Shown here: positions 1 through 12,883 of the stretch, piece by piece
Layout of the letters: each line of letters begins with the position of its first letter
Numbering within the stretch: the stretch's first letter is position 1
Assembly: GCA_020137815.1 (NCBI GenBank)
Contig: CM035357.1
Span: 3,244,528-3,308,527 of the forward strand
Source of the DNA: Hormiphora californensis
Lineage: Eukaryota; Ctenophora; Tentaculata; Cydippida; Pleurobrachiidae
Direction of reading: 5' to 3'
Length of the DNA stretch: 64,000 nt
Program-made: the position numbers and the translations under genes
The notes under the pieces: generated by a model
Databases searched by the model: none
Told to the model about the DNA's origin: nothing
Seen by the model: only the letters and a program-made list of their open reading frames with translations

Positions 1-142
1 CTATATTTTCTGTATCTCTATCTCTCATTTTCTGTATCTCTATCTCTAGTTATGATATACCTCCCCCGTATCCCCCTGCTTCTGCTCTCACTACCCGATT
101 ATTTTTCGACCGCTGGTGTTTCTCCCTCACGCGCCCTCTCCA

Positions 143-199
<57 letters not shown>

Positions 200-645
200 C
201 CAAGATATCTCTCTCTCCGTATCTCCCATTCCAAGATATCTCTCCCACTCTTTCTGCCTGTCATATGATGGCAAGATACGTATCTCGCGTAAATATAGAG
301 ACTGATGTATTCCGAGCTACTTTACGGTCATTGGAAGATATATATCTTGTTGCGCTTATGATATATCTTTCTCTTCTCGTTTCTTCTCTCCTTTTGTTTC
401 TCCCACATTCTCTTATCATTCGTTATCTTTTGTTTGGATATATCGCCATGTTGCGAAGATCTTCCATCTCGTTTAAAGTGTAACCTGGTTCCTTCAAAGT
501 TCAGTTTAGAAAAAGAGGTATAAATACCACTGAGCATATCTAGTACAGTACCACACACCTTGTTCTATTCCACTCATCTCTCTAACTTTGACACATCTCT
601 CATTTTGAGGAGGGAGATGGGGAACAAGGAAGAGAGAGGGGAGAA

Positions 646-676
<31 letters not shown>

Positions 677-1033
677 AGAGAGTGGATAGAGATTCATGGG
701 TGCCGAGGATAGTTTCGTTTCGCGGGTAGTGATGATATTGATGTTGTGTGCATTGTTTGAGACCTGTCCACCCGTTATTGAGATAGATATACATGAGAAG
801 AAGAAAGGGGAATAGATTGAACGGGGGATCTATATCAGTGTTCTTAATGGTAGTAGCCAATGGTCGCGCAATTAAATCACCCTATTCAGTAGTGATATAT
901 ATCTCGGGGTGGTGGTGGGGGATTGAAAGAGAGAAGGAGATACCCCCCTCCAACCGCCAATAAATCTTCCAACAAAGGTTTCAGAACACACGACTTATCA
1001 TCTTGTACGCTCTTTCAATCAATCTCTCTCCTC

Positions 1034-1096
<63 letters not shown>

Positions 1097-1226
1097 CCAT
1101 TGCCTGAGGTATTGTAACAGCAAACCCATCACGCAGCCTCTATTTCTCGATTTAGGTCTTGGGAGAAAAGTGATCCTTTGTGTACAAACTCCTCCTTCCA
1201 CTTACAGTGCCGTTGTCATCTATATT

Positions 1227-1258
<32 letters not shown>

Positions 1259-1261
1259 AGA

Positions 1262-1315
<54 letters not shown>

Positions 1316-2119
1316 GCCTTCATATCTCTCTTTCTCGCTCTGCCTTCATATCTCTATTTCTCGCTCTGCCTTCATATCTCTCTTTCTCTCCCTGCCTTCA
1401 TATCTCTCTTTCTCGCTCTGCCCTCATATCTCTCACTAACACAACCCCACATAACTGTGTTCTTTCCTTGTCCCTGTTTTTCCAATTCATTAGGATTCGG
1501 TCATTATACTAAATGGAGGGGAGAGAGAGAGAGGGAGCGGGGAGATTGAGAGGGAGAGGGAGAGAGAAATGTTGGTGCTTGTTGCTCTCACTTATCTGGT
1601 ACATCTGTGGAACTTGCGTGTTGATCCCTCTCCCTGCAGCTCATTAACCCTTCTTTGTTTAGAACTTAACTTGACAAGCCCCCTCGTTTTCACACCTCTC
1701 CTATCTTTTTATGGATCATCCCCGTGCACCTCTCCTATCTATCTATCTTTCCTTCTTTTTTATATCTCTCTTGCTTTGGTTCTGGCCCATCTAGTTTTAT
1801 ATTGATAAAAAGGTCATTCTATATAGATATCTGCTGTGCTGGTGGTTATATACCCCAACATTATACATATTACCCACATACCACGAGAGAGATGAGATCA
1901 GGCTGAGATGGAATGAAAAATGATCCATACGAGATAGGGATAGAGATAGAGGGAGGGCTGAGAGAAGAAAAGAGAGGGCTGAGAGATCAGAACAGTGCAA
2001 AATTAGCGTTTCTTCGATGGTGCGCCTGGGCATTCCCTTTGTTTTACCCACCTTTTCTCGTCTTTTTTGCTCTCCATTATCACCAACCAACTTATCTTTT
2101 GCTCCATATCTCTTTTTTT

Positions 2120-2185
<66 letters not shown>

Positions 2186-2515
2186 GATCTCTCTCTCCTC
2201 CTTTTTGACATTCCCGATAAGATAAGTTAACACCACCTGAGAGACAAAAGAAGAAGCGAGATTGAGATAAAAGCCCCGTTACCATGTTGAGGGAGAGAAA
2301 ACGAGAAAAAGGGCGTGTGGGTCAAATAAATAATATTCTGGGAATATTCTTCATATTTTAATTTTCATCTGACCTCTTCATCTTCAGATTATTTCTCGGT
2401 ATCCATTCCGCTCCATTTGAAGATCTTCCGTTTCTGAACTGTTATCTTTCTTTGAATTTTTTAGATATGAATCAGGTCATAAGTTAGGGTATTTCAATTT
2501 ATGGTGCCTCTCTCT

Positions 2516-2580
<65 letters not shown>

Positions 2581-2830
2581 CTTCCCTCTGATCTGCTATA
2601 TATTTCTGTCCGTCGAGTTGCTTTTTATCTCTTCTTCCCCCTCTCCGTTGTTAGCTGAGGGACCCATCGCATCGTTGGTGCATTTTCAATCCTTTTCTTT
2701 TGAAGAGGTAGGGTGCGAGAAAGAGAGAGAGAGAGAGAGATGTGAGAGAGAAAGAGATAAAACGAGAGAGAGAGACGCATTTATTCCTCTTTTCAATTGT
2801 CCACTCATATTTATTTCACAACTCTAACCA
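1..2830. repeat. Intergenic DNA dominated by (CT)n/(GA)n microsatellites
   Basis: Long CT or GA dinucleotide tracts lie near 141-200, 643-670, 1035-1090, 1225-1310, 2118-2182 and 2528-2577, with degenerate flanks. A short tandem repeat of about 27 bp, reading roughly TCTTTCTCGCTCTGCCTTCATA, spans 1306-1436. The open frames here encode only Ser-Leu or Arg-Glu runs in all phases and are not genes. I see no supportable exon. Confidence 0.85.
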
Positions 2831-2880
2831 ACTCTTCGTATCCCCGTTGTTAGTAGCATTAATACGTTCAAGTGATTTCT

Positions 2881-3590
2881 TGGTTTCATTGTTCACACCA
2901 ATGGCACTATGGGGTCAAAACGCGCGTTTTTCCGGTCAGGCTCGCAAAAATACGCCGTTTTTAGCGCAGGAAACGCCACCCAAAACAGACGCCGCTATGA
3001 ATGCGTGTGATGTCTAATGGCCATAAAAACGGGTCTAACATGTGGTCCATCGTTTGGCACACAAAATAAGACCAAACTTGGATCTATAATCTGCATAATG
3101 AGAGAATGAGAGCCATTTGAAAACTTTAACATGAATTTTTTTTTCGCTATTCGGAGCGTGGACATATTTGGTACCAAAATGGTCAGGGGGCTGTACTGGA
3201 TAGTCTGAAACCAAATTTGAGAAGGTGCGGGCAAGCGAACTTTGACTTTTTGCAGTATTTATGCTAAAAAAATCGCTTTCCAGTGCCAATTTTATGTGTA
3301 AAATGCGCAACAGGGTCGAGATTTAAAGCTCTGTTGCGCGTTCTGGGGCCATAAAAACGGCATCTCGCGAGCTGACCGGAATTGACCCCATAGTGAATGG
3401 TGTTGGCGGGTGTGACATGACATCGAAGACGCTCATTTAGACGTTTCGGCTGTTTCAAACTTTCATCAACTACAACGTAAAACTATTTATTGAGCATTAT
3501 TGATAATGGCCGTACAGCCGAAACGTCTAAATGAGCGTCTTCGATGTCATGTCACACCCGCCAACACCATTGGTGTGAACAATGAAACCA
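2881..3590. mobile_element. Foldback/TIR element with nested inverted repeats
   Basis: A 24-bp inverted repeat bounds the element: 2881-2904 pairs with 3567-3590 (core TTCATTGTTCACACCAATGG). Inside, CACTATGGGGTCAA at 2904-2917 is inverted at 3382-3395. A perfect 55-bp inverted repeat (3399-3453 with 3514-3568) encloses a 60-nt loop. About 42 nt at the start of that loop (3453-3494) recur near 51796-51837 inside a Helitron. The direct repeat ATACGTTCAAGTGA occurs outside both ends. No transposase is encoded, so it is non-autonomous. The superfamily is not clear. Confidence 0.75.
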
Positions 3591-3829
3591 GCCTCCACCA
3601 TCTCCAAATACGTTCAAGTGAGATTAGAGCCAGCTCTGTATCTTCTTTCACAATTTCCTAGAAACTCTCTAGGATACCCTTCTTTCTAGGAAACTCTCTA
3701 GGATGCCCTTCTTGATCAAACCCAGGTGGTGGACCTTTAGGCGGCTGACCCTGTAAGGTTTAAAGACTTTCCTTTCGAACAGGTCAAGATCTTTCCATTG
3801 AAATTCCAGGATATATCTCGTAATTTCTC

Positions 3830-3834
<5 letters not shown>

Positions 3835-3898
<64 letters not shown>

Positions 3899-4052
3899 CT
3901 CTCTCTCTCTCACTCACTCACTCACTCACTCACTCACTCTCTCACTCTCTCACTCACTCTCTCTCACTCTCTATCTCTCTCTCTCTCTCTCTCACTCACT
4001 CACTCTCTCTCTCTCTCTCTCTCACTCTCACTCACTCTCTATCTTTCCCACT
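3835..4052 (+). repeat. (CT)n / CTCA compound microsatellite
   Basis: About 80 bp of pure CT is followed by interspersed CACT units (ACTC ACTC ...) to about 4052. Any reading frame gives only Ser/Leu/Thr/His repeats. It is intergenic, upstream of the first exon of the BEN-like gene. Confidence 0.9.
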
Positions 4053-4554
4053 TATTCACGCTTAACCATCTGACTATTGATAGAGATCTCCCCGCTAACC
4101 GCACGTCACGATATGCATGACGCTTTGAGTTATCCGGTATCCGCTTCTTGGTTTGTTAACTGTCTCAACTGACATAGCTATTTCCCATTTGTAGAGGGGG
4201 TAGGAGCACCGGGAGGTAATGAGTAAACACACACACATTGAGCAAGCCAGCCGGTGAATAGCTAAATTGAGCTTGCTCAATGTGTGTGTGTGTTTACCTA
4301 TTTCCCATTGCCCCCGAAACTTCCTTGAACTGTCTCCGATTTAATCCGATGCTATTCCCCCTTTAAATCGCTTGAAATTTAACTTGATTTCCATAGTTTG
4401 TTTGTTGGTGTTGTTCGAAAGTGCTGCGATTCACCTCAAACGACAAGCACTCCAAGGAGTCTAACTCCCGGCTTAACCTTTACCTACGCGTACGCATCAT
4501 TTAAACATCATCATTCTCCCTTTAGAAGTCCTGTATTCTGGGGTGAGTTTAAGA

Positions 4555-7217
4555 ATGAGCAGTCTACCATCCCTGGCAAAAGAATGGGAGGGCGATATGG
4601 AGAAACCTGTTTTCAACACCCACACATCATCTTCCATTACGGTATGTCCAGGGGTATCAAGATTGCCTTGCTCGACCCTCTTTCCGTGCGCTCGTGCTCC
4701 GCTCGCTTTACAAATGAAAAGGAAGGTTAGAACATAACAAGGTTCAGGGTTGGATAGGGGGTGGATACTGTCAGAAAATAAATTGGGGACTTTTAATCAT
4801 AGCGCTGGCAATTAGCGCCCGGGCCCATAATTTACGTAATTTTCCTAATTTGCATTTGAAGTGACGCCTGTCACTTTTTATGAAGCTCAAACCTAATAAA
4901 GCGAGATTTGATCATGATCAAGAGTTAGACTCTATACTACTCTTTGCGATCTTGTCGTGAAATTATTTCACTCTTTTTTTCATCTTTGTTATCTTTGTCT
5001 GAAGCTTCCCACGGATATAATCATACTGACAGGTCGAAGAATTGGCGATAGCCCCAATAGAAATTTAGGGCTAGAACATAAATCATACAGAAAACAGAGA
5101 GAGAGAGAAAGAGAGGGGAGTGCGAAAAAGAACGATAGAGAAAATTGGTGATAAGCGAATTGCCTGCCTGCGGTTTGCCTCTAACACACTCAAGACAGAG
5201 AGGGGGAGAGAGAGAGGGGGGATGCTTTATCGGTTATTGAGAGAGCTATTCATGGCAACATCACATCTGGTATATGTTCGCCACTTCGTACTAAGTAGCT
5301 CTAAGATAACAGCTCTAGGGGGTCATGCTTTGACAATTGTAATATAAAACAACTTTTTAAAAAGGTTCCATCCGGTTATTATGTTTGAGGTTAATCACAA
5401 TTTTGGAAAATAAATAGAAAATAAGTTTCCTGGGAGTTTTGACACGCTTAATTTCTCATCAGAGTTCTGGGAATTCAGACCAATCTCGGTGGTCGCTGGT
5501 TCTAAAATCCACAGATTTCTACAAGTGGGTGTTATACTGCAGTGAACTTGATATCAGGGAAATATCTGTCTACCGGAACATGAGTTGGAAGGTAAGAAAA
5601 GATAGGCATCACACGACACAAATAACTCCATTATATATGGGCATCACGTGACACAGCAATACCATATATGGGCATCACGTGGCAAAGGAAAACAACACCA
5701 TATATGGGCATCACGTGACACCTACTATCCCTTTCCCGCAGGTATGGTCCGGGGAACACACGATTAAACCAGATCTTCTACAGAACACCTCCCCCTTCAT
5801 TACAAGCTATAACGACTTTAAGAGCATACTTATCATGGTAGGTCGTTGTTTGACACCCCCCCCCCCCCCCCCCCCCCGGTTATTTTAACTCACCTCTCTT
5901 CACAAAACTGTTTATCTTTTCTGTCAGGGGGGGGGGCCGGCTGAAGTTTTTGAAGTTTGAAGTTTTCCACCCTACTTTTTGAGTTTTTGAAGTTTTTGAA
6001 GTTGACTTCAAAAACTTCAAAAACTTCAAAAACTCTAAACTACTTTTATATGCTATCAGTGACTATTATTACACTTGTTTAGGTTAGTTTCATGCTAAAT
6101 ACATATTGTGGCAAAGTTATCCGTCCTTGTCTTCCCTTTTTCTACCACAAATTAGGATATTTACAATGATTCCTAGCCATGAAATCCATGGCACAATTTG
6201 GTGTAAAAAATTTAAATTTTTTGTAAAAACAGATTTTATTTTCATTCTATAACTCAAAAAATTGCCTAGAAAATGCTAAGAAAGTGTTTAAAAGTTATGA
6301 AGTAAATTTTCAAAATTTTTTTTGGGCCACACCCTTTTTGCCAGTCTCACAAAATGCAAATTTTTTATGTAGGGAGTAGTGAAAAAAATATGGACACCAA
6401 AATCATCAGCGGCCTCGAGTTAGTGGGGGTACGTGCCAAAATGAAGTCTCCACCTCATCTAATTCGAGGGATAATGGGATATTTTCATAATTTTGTGTGT
6501 GCGCATGACTTTTTTTGGGCTAGACCAGTTTTAATGGTTTATGAGTGACTATAGACTTTTTAAAGGGGTGCATCTTGTTCGGAATATGCAAGTTTATATA
6601 AGAGTTATGAAGCAACATAGGGCCTATCTCCAACGGTTTAGGAGATATGAGTTTTTGAAGTTTTTGAAGTTTTTGAAGTTTTCCACCCTAAGTTTCGCTT
6701 TGAAGTTTTTGAAGTTGACTTCAAAAACTTCAAAAACTTCAGCCGGCCCCCCCCCCCTTCTGTCACCGTGTCTCGAGGTGATGGCGTGATAGGAGCCAAC
6801 TCAAAAGTTCTAGGGTATTTTAGTCAAACCGTTTAGTCGCCATGCTTGTTGTACCCATATATTCGGGAGGGGGAGAACCTTCCCCCTTCTATCATGTTAT
6901 CGTCCCTTTTTTCTTTTTTTTTTTTGCTTCCTCTGTGCGGCATATTCCCCTTTCTTGGTACCCAGAGAGAGATGTTATCGTCCCTTCTCTCCGTGGAATT
7001 GTGCATATGGGTGGATGAGTGATGAGATAGAGAGATGCAAAGATAGAAAGAGAGGGAAGGGAGAGAGATCTCATCTCCAGAGAAGAAGAGATGAGGAGGC
7101 CGCTGCGGTAGGGTGTTATTGATTAGAAGTAGTAGTGGGATTCGAGCGTGTGTGTATCCTTGAATCCTTCTCTCCCTCTCTCGCCCTAATATCCTTTTCT
7201 CTCCCTCTGAGCTCTCT

Positions 7218-7285
<68 letters not shown>

Positions 7286-8167
7286 CCCGTGTCGCTAATT
7301 ACGGTATCAAGCAATCAACTCACCCTCTCCACCCCTCAGGTGCAGAATGGCAGGGTATGCACGGGAATTCCTCGATCCCATACATCGCCCAAACGACGCC
7401 GGACTGCATCGAGACACTCCGAGGAGTGTGATAGGATCATATTCGGTGGGAGTGCCGGAACTGGGACTGCCCTGGCCGCGGAAATGGGTCTTATTGGGGG
7501 TAGTGTGTGCCAAAACTGTCATCGATCGGCCGATACTGCAGACAAATTCCTGGTATGTGTTTCGCTGGGGTTTCGCTCTTAAATTATGATTGTAATTGAG
7601 ATCAATTACAAGATCCATAACACACCTATACTTAGTACCGATTCCCCCAATTTTCACCCTCTGTTAGGAAGTTGTTGAAATAGACGGAAAGGTCACTAAG
7701 AACACGGAAAACATTGAAAATCTCCAAGAGATAGTCCAGAGTCTGAAGAGTGAAGTGGACCAACTGAAGAGGGACCATTGTGCTATAATGCAGTATTTAA
7801 TTAACATCCCGGTACGAATATACCAGTTTTTTTTTCGCAACTTCTCCGTGCCCAATGGTATCCGAGATAGCAGTTTGGCACGTGATATATCTGGTGTTTT
7901 TAGAGAGATAATGGGCAAGCTTTCCATTATATTTACCGGCCTAGTATCTTTGTGGAAGATTCCTTCTTTGTTCAGGATCAGGCGCCAGCGTGTGCCCCGT
8001 ACCATATATTTTGTGCAATTGTCTCTCCCTCTTCGGGGCTTTTAAAATCTGCTACTACAATGAAAAATGTTACAACGCTATTTTCTTTTGTTCTCATTTC
8101 TCTTTCCGCTGCGCCCCATTCTTTCACAAGCGTCCGCTTTCTTTATCTCTCTCTCTCTCTCTCTCTC

Positions 8168-8223
<56 letters not shown>

Positions 8224-11200
8224 TCCCATAACTTAATGTCATTTTCAGCCGTCAGCCAACCAGAAACTTGCCTTCCAGAGTACCACGACAAAAGTCCGTT
8301 CTGCCATACACTCCTATCGAGCTTCAACATCCCTGGAAAATAGTCCTGATGAGGTAAAATACAGGAACCGACCGACACAAGTAAACAACCAATCAGAACT
8401 CGTTATTTAGGTCACGTGACTGGTTATCAGCCAATCAGGGACCAGTATTTCCTGATTCGGTCGGTTCCTGGGTAAAATATAATCAAACTTGAGAGTTATA
8501 AAATGTTCGGGGGTTATGAATGGGGGAGATAATTAGCGAAGCCATTGTGTGGAATGTGATCCAAGCAGTGGTAAAGATTTGGGACCATTTAAATCGAAGC
8601 ATTTGTAGCCCAAAATTGGGGGCTAAAATGCTTCGATAAATGCGGGCGGAGGGGGAATGCTACAAATGCTTCTACATATTTAAAGGCGGGGGGGGGGGTT
8701 CGAAAGAACAAAGAAAGGGAAATGGGCGGATAACAAGAAAATAAGAGGGGGGGGGAGAGATATCTTTTGATAAGTGAGGGGTACAATTTATAGATGAGGT
8801 GGATAACGATCGTACTTTGTCAAAAGACGGTCGGGCGGTAACAGATCTAGGCGCGGGTTCGATGATCCCCCCACCGTTCAATGATCTCTTTCTCTCTCTC
8901 TTTCTCTCTTTCTCTCTCTCTCTCTGTCTTTCTATCTACGTCACTGTGACGTCACACCTATCTTGTCCCCCCAACAACGTCATGCACCTACCCGTCTATG
9001 TCGAACAGATATGATTCTGTTGTCCCTAACACCCCATCTCTGCATGATATCCCCTCTCTCCATAATCAATGTATTTTCCACACTGTCCTGATTTTAACGC
9101 CCCCCTTTTTAGTTTTTAACCCATCTCCTTATTCCTGTAGCTTGTCAATGCGATAGCTCTTGCCATCCAGAACCGACCTGGATCGGAGGTGGGCGGTAGG
9201 CAGACTGCTGGGAGTGCAGCTGGAGGGGATGCCGCTGCTAAGTCAAGTGAATATGATGATATAAGTGAGTGGAACATGTTCTCTTTCTCTCTCTCACTCT
9301 ATCTATCTAATTATATCTTTCTATTTATGTCTGTGTCCTCTAATTGAAAAGTGGATCAAAATTGGCCTGTCAAACCCCAATTCACCTTTCACAACAGGAG
9401 TTTCTTTCCCATGGCGATGTCATCGTATTCTTTCTTCATTTTTAGGGCATCTTGATCCACTTGACATCATCTGACACCCCGGTGGCACAATGTGAGGAAT
9501 CTAGGAATGGCATTCCTTCCGGCAAGTCAGCTCTGTTGACCTAAATTTCGGCAAGATTTTAGCCGGCGACCATGTTTAAATTTCAGGATAGAAACAATCC
9601 TTGTGTTTCAGTACACATTCGTATTTTTCACAATTGTGCGAAGTTTTGGGGACGCATGCCTCCATTTGGTCCTTTTAAATTAAAAATGTGGATGAAATCA
9701 CCAGAGATCAGTTCTAACTTCATTGAATCTGTATTTTAAAAAATCGGCATGCCGATATTTATTCCTCGAATATTCCTTAGGAATGGGGAGGGAAAGTTGA
9801 CGATTTCCTGCCGGAAAATAAAAAATTGAAATTTTCTAAATTAATCAAGTTTTAGCACTAACCCCACTAATTTTGGGACGCTGAATCACGTGAGCTACTT
9901 TTTAATCACCTCAGAGGTCAATTAAGTGTGCTAATTGGCATAATTAGCCGGTAATTAGCAACTTTTTAGAATGGGCTATTACTCATGTCATTGCCCACTA
10001 TCCCCACTAATTTTTATACGCTGAATCACATGAGTTACTTTTCGAAGTTCTCCGGGGTCAATTAAAGGAGCTAATTGGTATAATTGGTCGGTAATTGGTA
10101 AAATTTAACAAGGATTGTTACAATCGTGAAATTGAAAAATCGGCAACTTTTTTGTTATTCTCTGGCCATTCCCGGCAGCTTCAAATTGGCGTGCCACCGG
10201 GTCTGACACTATTTCTCAATAACATATTATGAATAGTTGGGGTGGGGTAGACACTAGAGTCTAGACTTGGCAGTAGACATATTACATGTACATTTTCTCC
10301 GAGTTGCTCTCTGGCCAACTTTATTATACTGACATCCCTTAGATTCTAAACCCCCAACCTCTCCTCTCCAGTTAGATTCTAAACCCCCAACCTCTCCTTT
10401 CCAGTGAGGTTCGGTGAAGATATCTCGATTGCCAAGTCCCAGCTATACAGCATCATCACAAAGGCCCGGAACTGTGCACATCCACAGACCGAAGCTGATA
10501 ACGATGCTCGTGAAGAATCTTATACCGGATTATGAGGGAAAGAGTTATACGAGGCTGGACCCGAATCATACCAACATTCTCCGCAGTAAGTGTATAGTAG
10601 TAGCTCACACTAGACCCTTCCTCCCCTCCCACCTGCACTCCGGCCCCCATACTAGCTCACACTGGACCCCCCTCCCAGCCCCTCCTCCTCGGTCCTTCCC
10701 CCTTCCACAGTTCACACTGGACCCCGCCCCCCTCCCTCACACTGCTATGTGAGGGTTCGGCTGTCGGTATAGAGCAGTAGTACCATGTCAATACCCCGTC
10801 CCTATTATAGCTTTAGTAAACCTCTTACTTAGCCTCTACGAAGAAGAAGAAACCTTTACTCCAGAAAGTTTATTTGGCCACGCTCTCTCTCTCTCTTCGG
10901 TAGAACTATACTGCGATATCGAGTCTAAAAGATCCACTTTATAGAGGGGAATCCACTTTATAGAGGGGAATTGGGAATCTTAGGACACCCCCCACGAAGT
11001 TTCCAATTATTAACTTTATACCTACTTGGAAGACCCTATAGACTGAGAGAGGGGTGTATGTATGTGACAGTTATCTAAAAGGGTCGGTTTGTTATAGTTC
11101 TAACCCTCATTTCGGTGAGAGAGAACAAGAGGGATTGGCATGTTGGTATGTTAAAGTTCTGGGGGGGGGGGGAAGTCCTAGATTTGACAAGGGCATCTTA

Positions 11201-11332
11201 GAGTTAAATGGTTAGAGAGATCAATAATCAAGTCTATGAGGCTAGCACTACTCAGTATGTGATTGTGGGGGGGATAGTTAGACTATCGTGAAGTTTCACC
11301 GCCATATCCCCGCCGTCTCTTTTCTCTCTCTA

Positions 11333-11366
<34 letters not shown>

Positions 11367-12454
11367 ACTCTCTTTATCTATCTCTATCTATCTCCCTCTA
11401 TCTCTCTCCATCACTATAACACTTTCACTCACTATATAATAGCACATTGACTATTATCAGCTATTATAACTAAGATAAAGACCATCTTCCAGGTTATCGA
11501 ATTGTTTCTCAGAAATCCACCCCCCCCCCCCCCCCAACATCTTTATTATCTAGACCTAGAACCCCCCCCCCCCGACCCATTTGCAGCGCGTTCTCCTCGC
11601 ATGCGATTTGGGTATCACCGCTCCTAGAACTCACACAAACCACTTTGGCTGCAGCTGGTATAACTGCCAACTAAACGCCACTTTTACCCAGTATAGCCAA
11701 CCAACCAAACCCTACTTTGACAGGTCTGAGGTCTCTAAACCCCACTTTTACCCAGTGTATAGCCAGCCAACTAAACCCCATTTCTTTGACAGGTCTCTAT
11801 TTCACGGTGTTCCCGGTGGAGGTAGATGAGACAGTGGTTGATGATGATATGCGGGAGAGAATTAAAACTCGGATTGAGGAGGAAATCTGGCAGAAACTGA
11901 AGGTACCATATTAGGAATTGTGATGTTTTATTAATTAATCATGAAATACCCCCCCCCCCCCCCCCCGATCCGATCCGGGCAGTTTTCGTTTTATATAATC
12001 CAGGCCATAGATTGACCCTTCCCTCTTCCCAGGTAACGATCACGGACTGTTGCAGAAAGGCAAAACCGAAGCCCGTGATAACGAGTACAGCACCTCCCGT
12101 TCCCAGTGGTTACTATCCCACGCTGCCCGCTAGCGTTATCTCAACTGGAAGCAGAAGTATCTCCCCCAGTCTCAGTCAGGCCATCAACTCACATATCTTC
12201 AGGTATTGAGGGGTGTCTTATAAATAGTCACGTGATTGTGACGTCATGTTTTATCCTTATTTGGAAGTACTTCTCTCCTTATTTGGAAGTATTTCTCTCC
12301 TTATTTGGAAGTATTGCTCCACTCACACGTGTGTTTACATTTCAGTACGTTGTCCCACCAGACGTTTAGTTCGGCAACAGGTCTGGGGCTCGGCCAGCAA
12401 TCTCCCCATCTCTCCATGATAACATCATTAAAATCGGAAAACAACCACCTTTAG
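4555..12454 (+). CDS. Putative nuclear protein with coiled coil and BEN-like domain (11 exons)
   Basis: Spliced model: 4555-4641, 5463-5591, 5742-5837, 7340-7552, 7668-7811, 8249-8353, 9141-9264, 10409-10585, 11793-11902, 12033-12202, 12346-12454 (stop). All junctions are GT-AG and every phase joins, giving about 487 aa. Exon 1 is the weakest: it opens with ATG 4555 and a GTATGT donor. Visible features: a CxxC pair (SVCQNCHRSADTADKFL) in exon 4; a heptad coiled coil in exon 5 (ENIENLQEIVQSLKSEVDQL); and in exons 8-9 a helix-rich stretch containing KLITMLVKNLIPDYEG, then LDPNHTNILR, then EEEIWQKLK. The last part resembles the helical core of BEN domains, and coiled coil plus BEN is the BANP-type layout; BEN proteins bind DNA and chromatin. 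The identification is inferred from pattern, not an alignment. Exon 8 has a possible frame break (see findings). The C-terminus is Ser/Pro-rich. Confidence 0.55.
5606..5722 (+). repeat. Tandem CATATATGGGCATCACGTGACAC motif in an intron
   Basis: Four spaced copies of a motif joining the palindromes CATATATG and CACGTG (E-box core) lie in intron 2 of the BEN-like gene: a degenerate copy near 5606, then about 5629, 5662 and 5698. They stop about 20 nt before the 3' splice site at 5741. Two copies in the opposite orientation lie at 47846-47899 just after a GTF2H3 donor. Confidence 0.7.
5927..6757. mobile_element. Poly-G-terminated MITE, 831 bp, 8-bp TSD
   Basis: The ends are a G-run followed by GGCCGGCTGAAGTTTTTGAAG and its inverse, ending in a C-run. 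The target duplication TTCTGTCA is at 5919-5926 and 6758-6765. Subterminal TTTTTGAAG repeats occur at both ends. No transposase ORF. The 8-bp TSD suggests hAT-like mobilisation. It lies in intron 3 of the BEN-like gene. A second copy is at about 48832-49653. Confidence 0.85.
7215..7283 (+). repeat. (CT)n tract upstream of a 3' splice site
   Basis: An almost pure CT repeat of about 70 bp ends 56 nt before the exon starting at 7340. A similar tract at about 8145-8219 ends 29 nt before the exon at 8249. Either could act as an extended polypyrimidine tract. Confidence 0.8.
8362..8470. mobile_element. 109-bp MITE inserted at a 5' splice site
   Basis: The terminal inverted repeat starts CAGGAACCGACCGA and ends in its inverse. 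The target duplication GGTAAAATA is at 8353-8361 and 8471-8479, about 9 bp. It contains the last exon base and the GT donor of the BEN-like gene's exon 6, so the insertion duplicated the donor. A second copy of the same 109-bp length lies inverted at 14583-14691. TSDs of 9-10 bp fit Mutator-like elements better than hAT; that assignment is inference. Confidence 0.85.
9478..10201. mobile_element. hAT-like non-autonomous element, 724 bp (copy 1)
   Basis: The termini are CCCGGTGGCAC and GTGCCACCGGG. The 8-bp target duplication TCTGACAC is at 9470-9477 and 10202-10209. An inverted copy of identical length is at 49803-50526 with its own TSD. There is no ORF of note. It sits in the intron between exons 7 and 8 of the BEN-like gene. 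Confidence 0.9.
10341..10406 (+). repeat. Tandem duplication of a 3' splice-site region (33-bp unit)
   Basis: Two near-identical 33-bp units (10341-10373, 10374-10406) each carry AACCTCTCC, a pyrimidine run and CCAG. The second copy immediately precedes exon 8 of the BEN-like gene, so the exon has a decoy acceptor upstream. Confidence 0.85.
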
Positions 12455-12883
12455 AGTTGTCCAATTAATTAATTAATTAACAATTAATTATTTGTGTGCG
12501 TGTTAATTAAATCATTAATTAACAAAGACCTCACCTTGGATAAGAGAGGAGAGAGAGAGTGTGTTTTGCGGGCCTTCCAGCTTGTTAAGTATTACATATC
12601 TTCCCCCGCCGATGATGATATCTAGTAATGTTCGTTAGTCTGTTGTTTTTTTGTGTATACCCTTAATTCTCCGTCGGGTTTTGTGTGTGTTCTGAGCGTG
12701 CGTGTGAGAGAGAGAACGTTGTGTTAGGATAAAATTCTATGGAGGGAAATAGAGAGAGAGAGAGGGTAGAAAGTTGCCTCCTCTCCTTATTCCCTCTAGG
12801 TGGGACTGATTTTTAGAAAATCGCACCCCTCTTCGAATATATGTGTATTGTAGGTTCTTGTGGGTTGAAATATATATATATTA

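Noticed and set aside
52-1549. Open frames of 60-143 codons in the first 1.5 kb
   Set aside because: They translate CT/GA dinucleotide repeats into Ser-Leu or Arg-Glu runs on both strands; no domain or splice structure.
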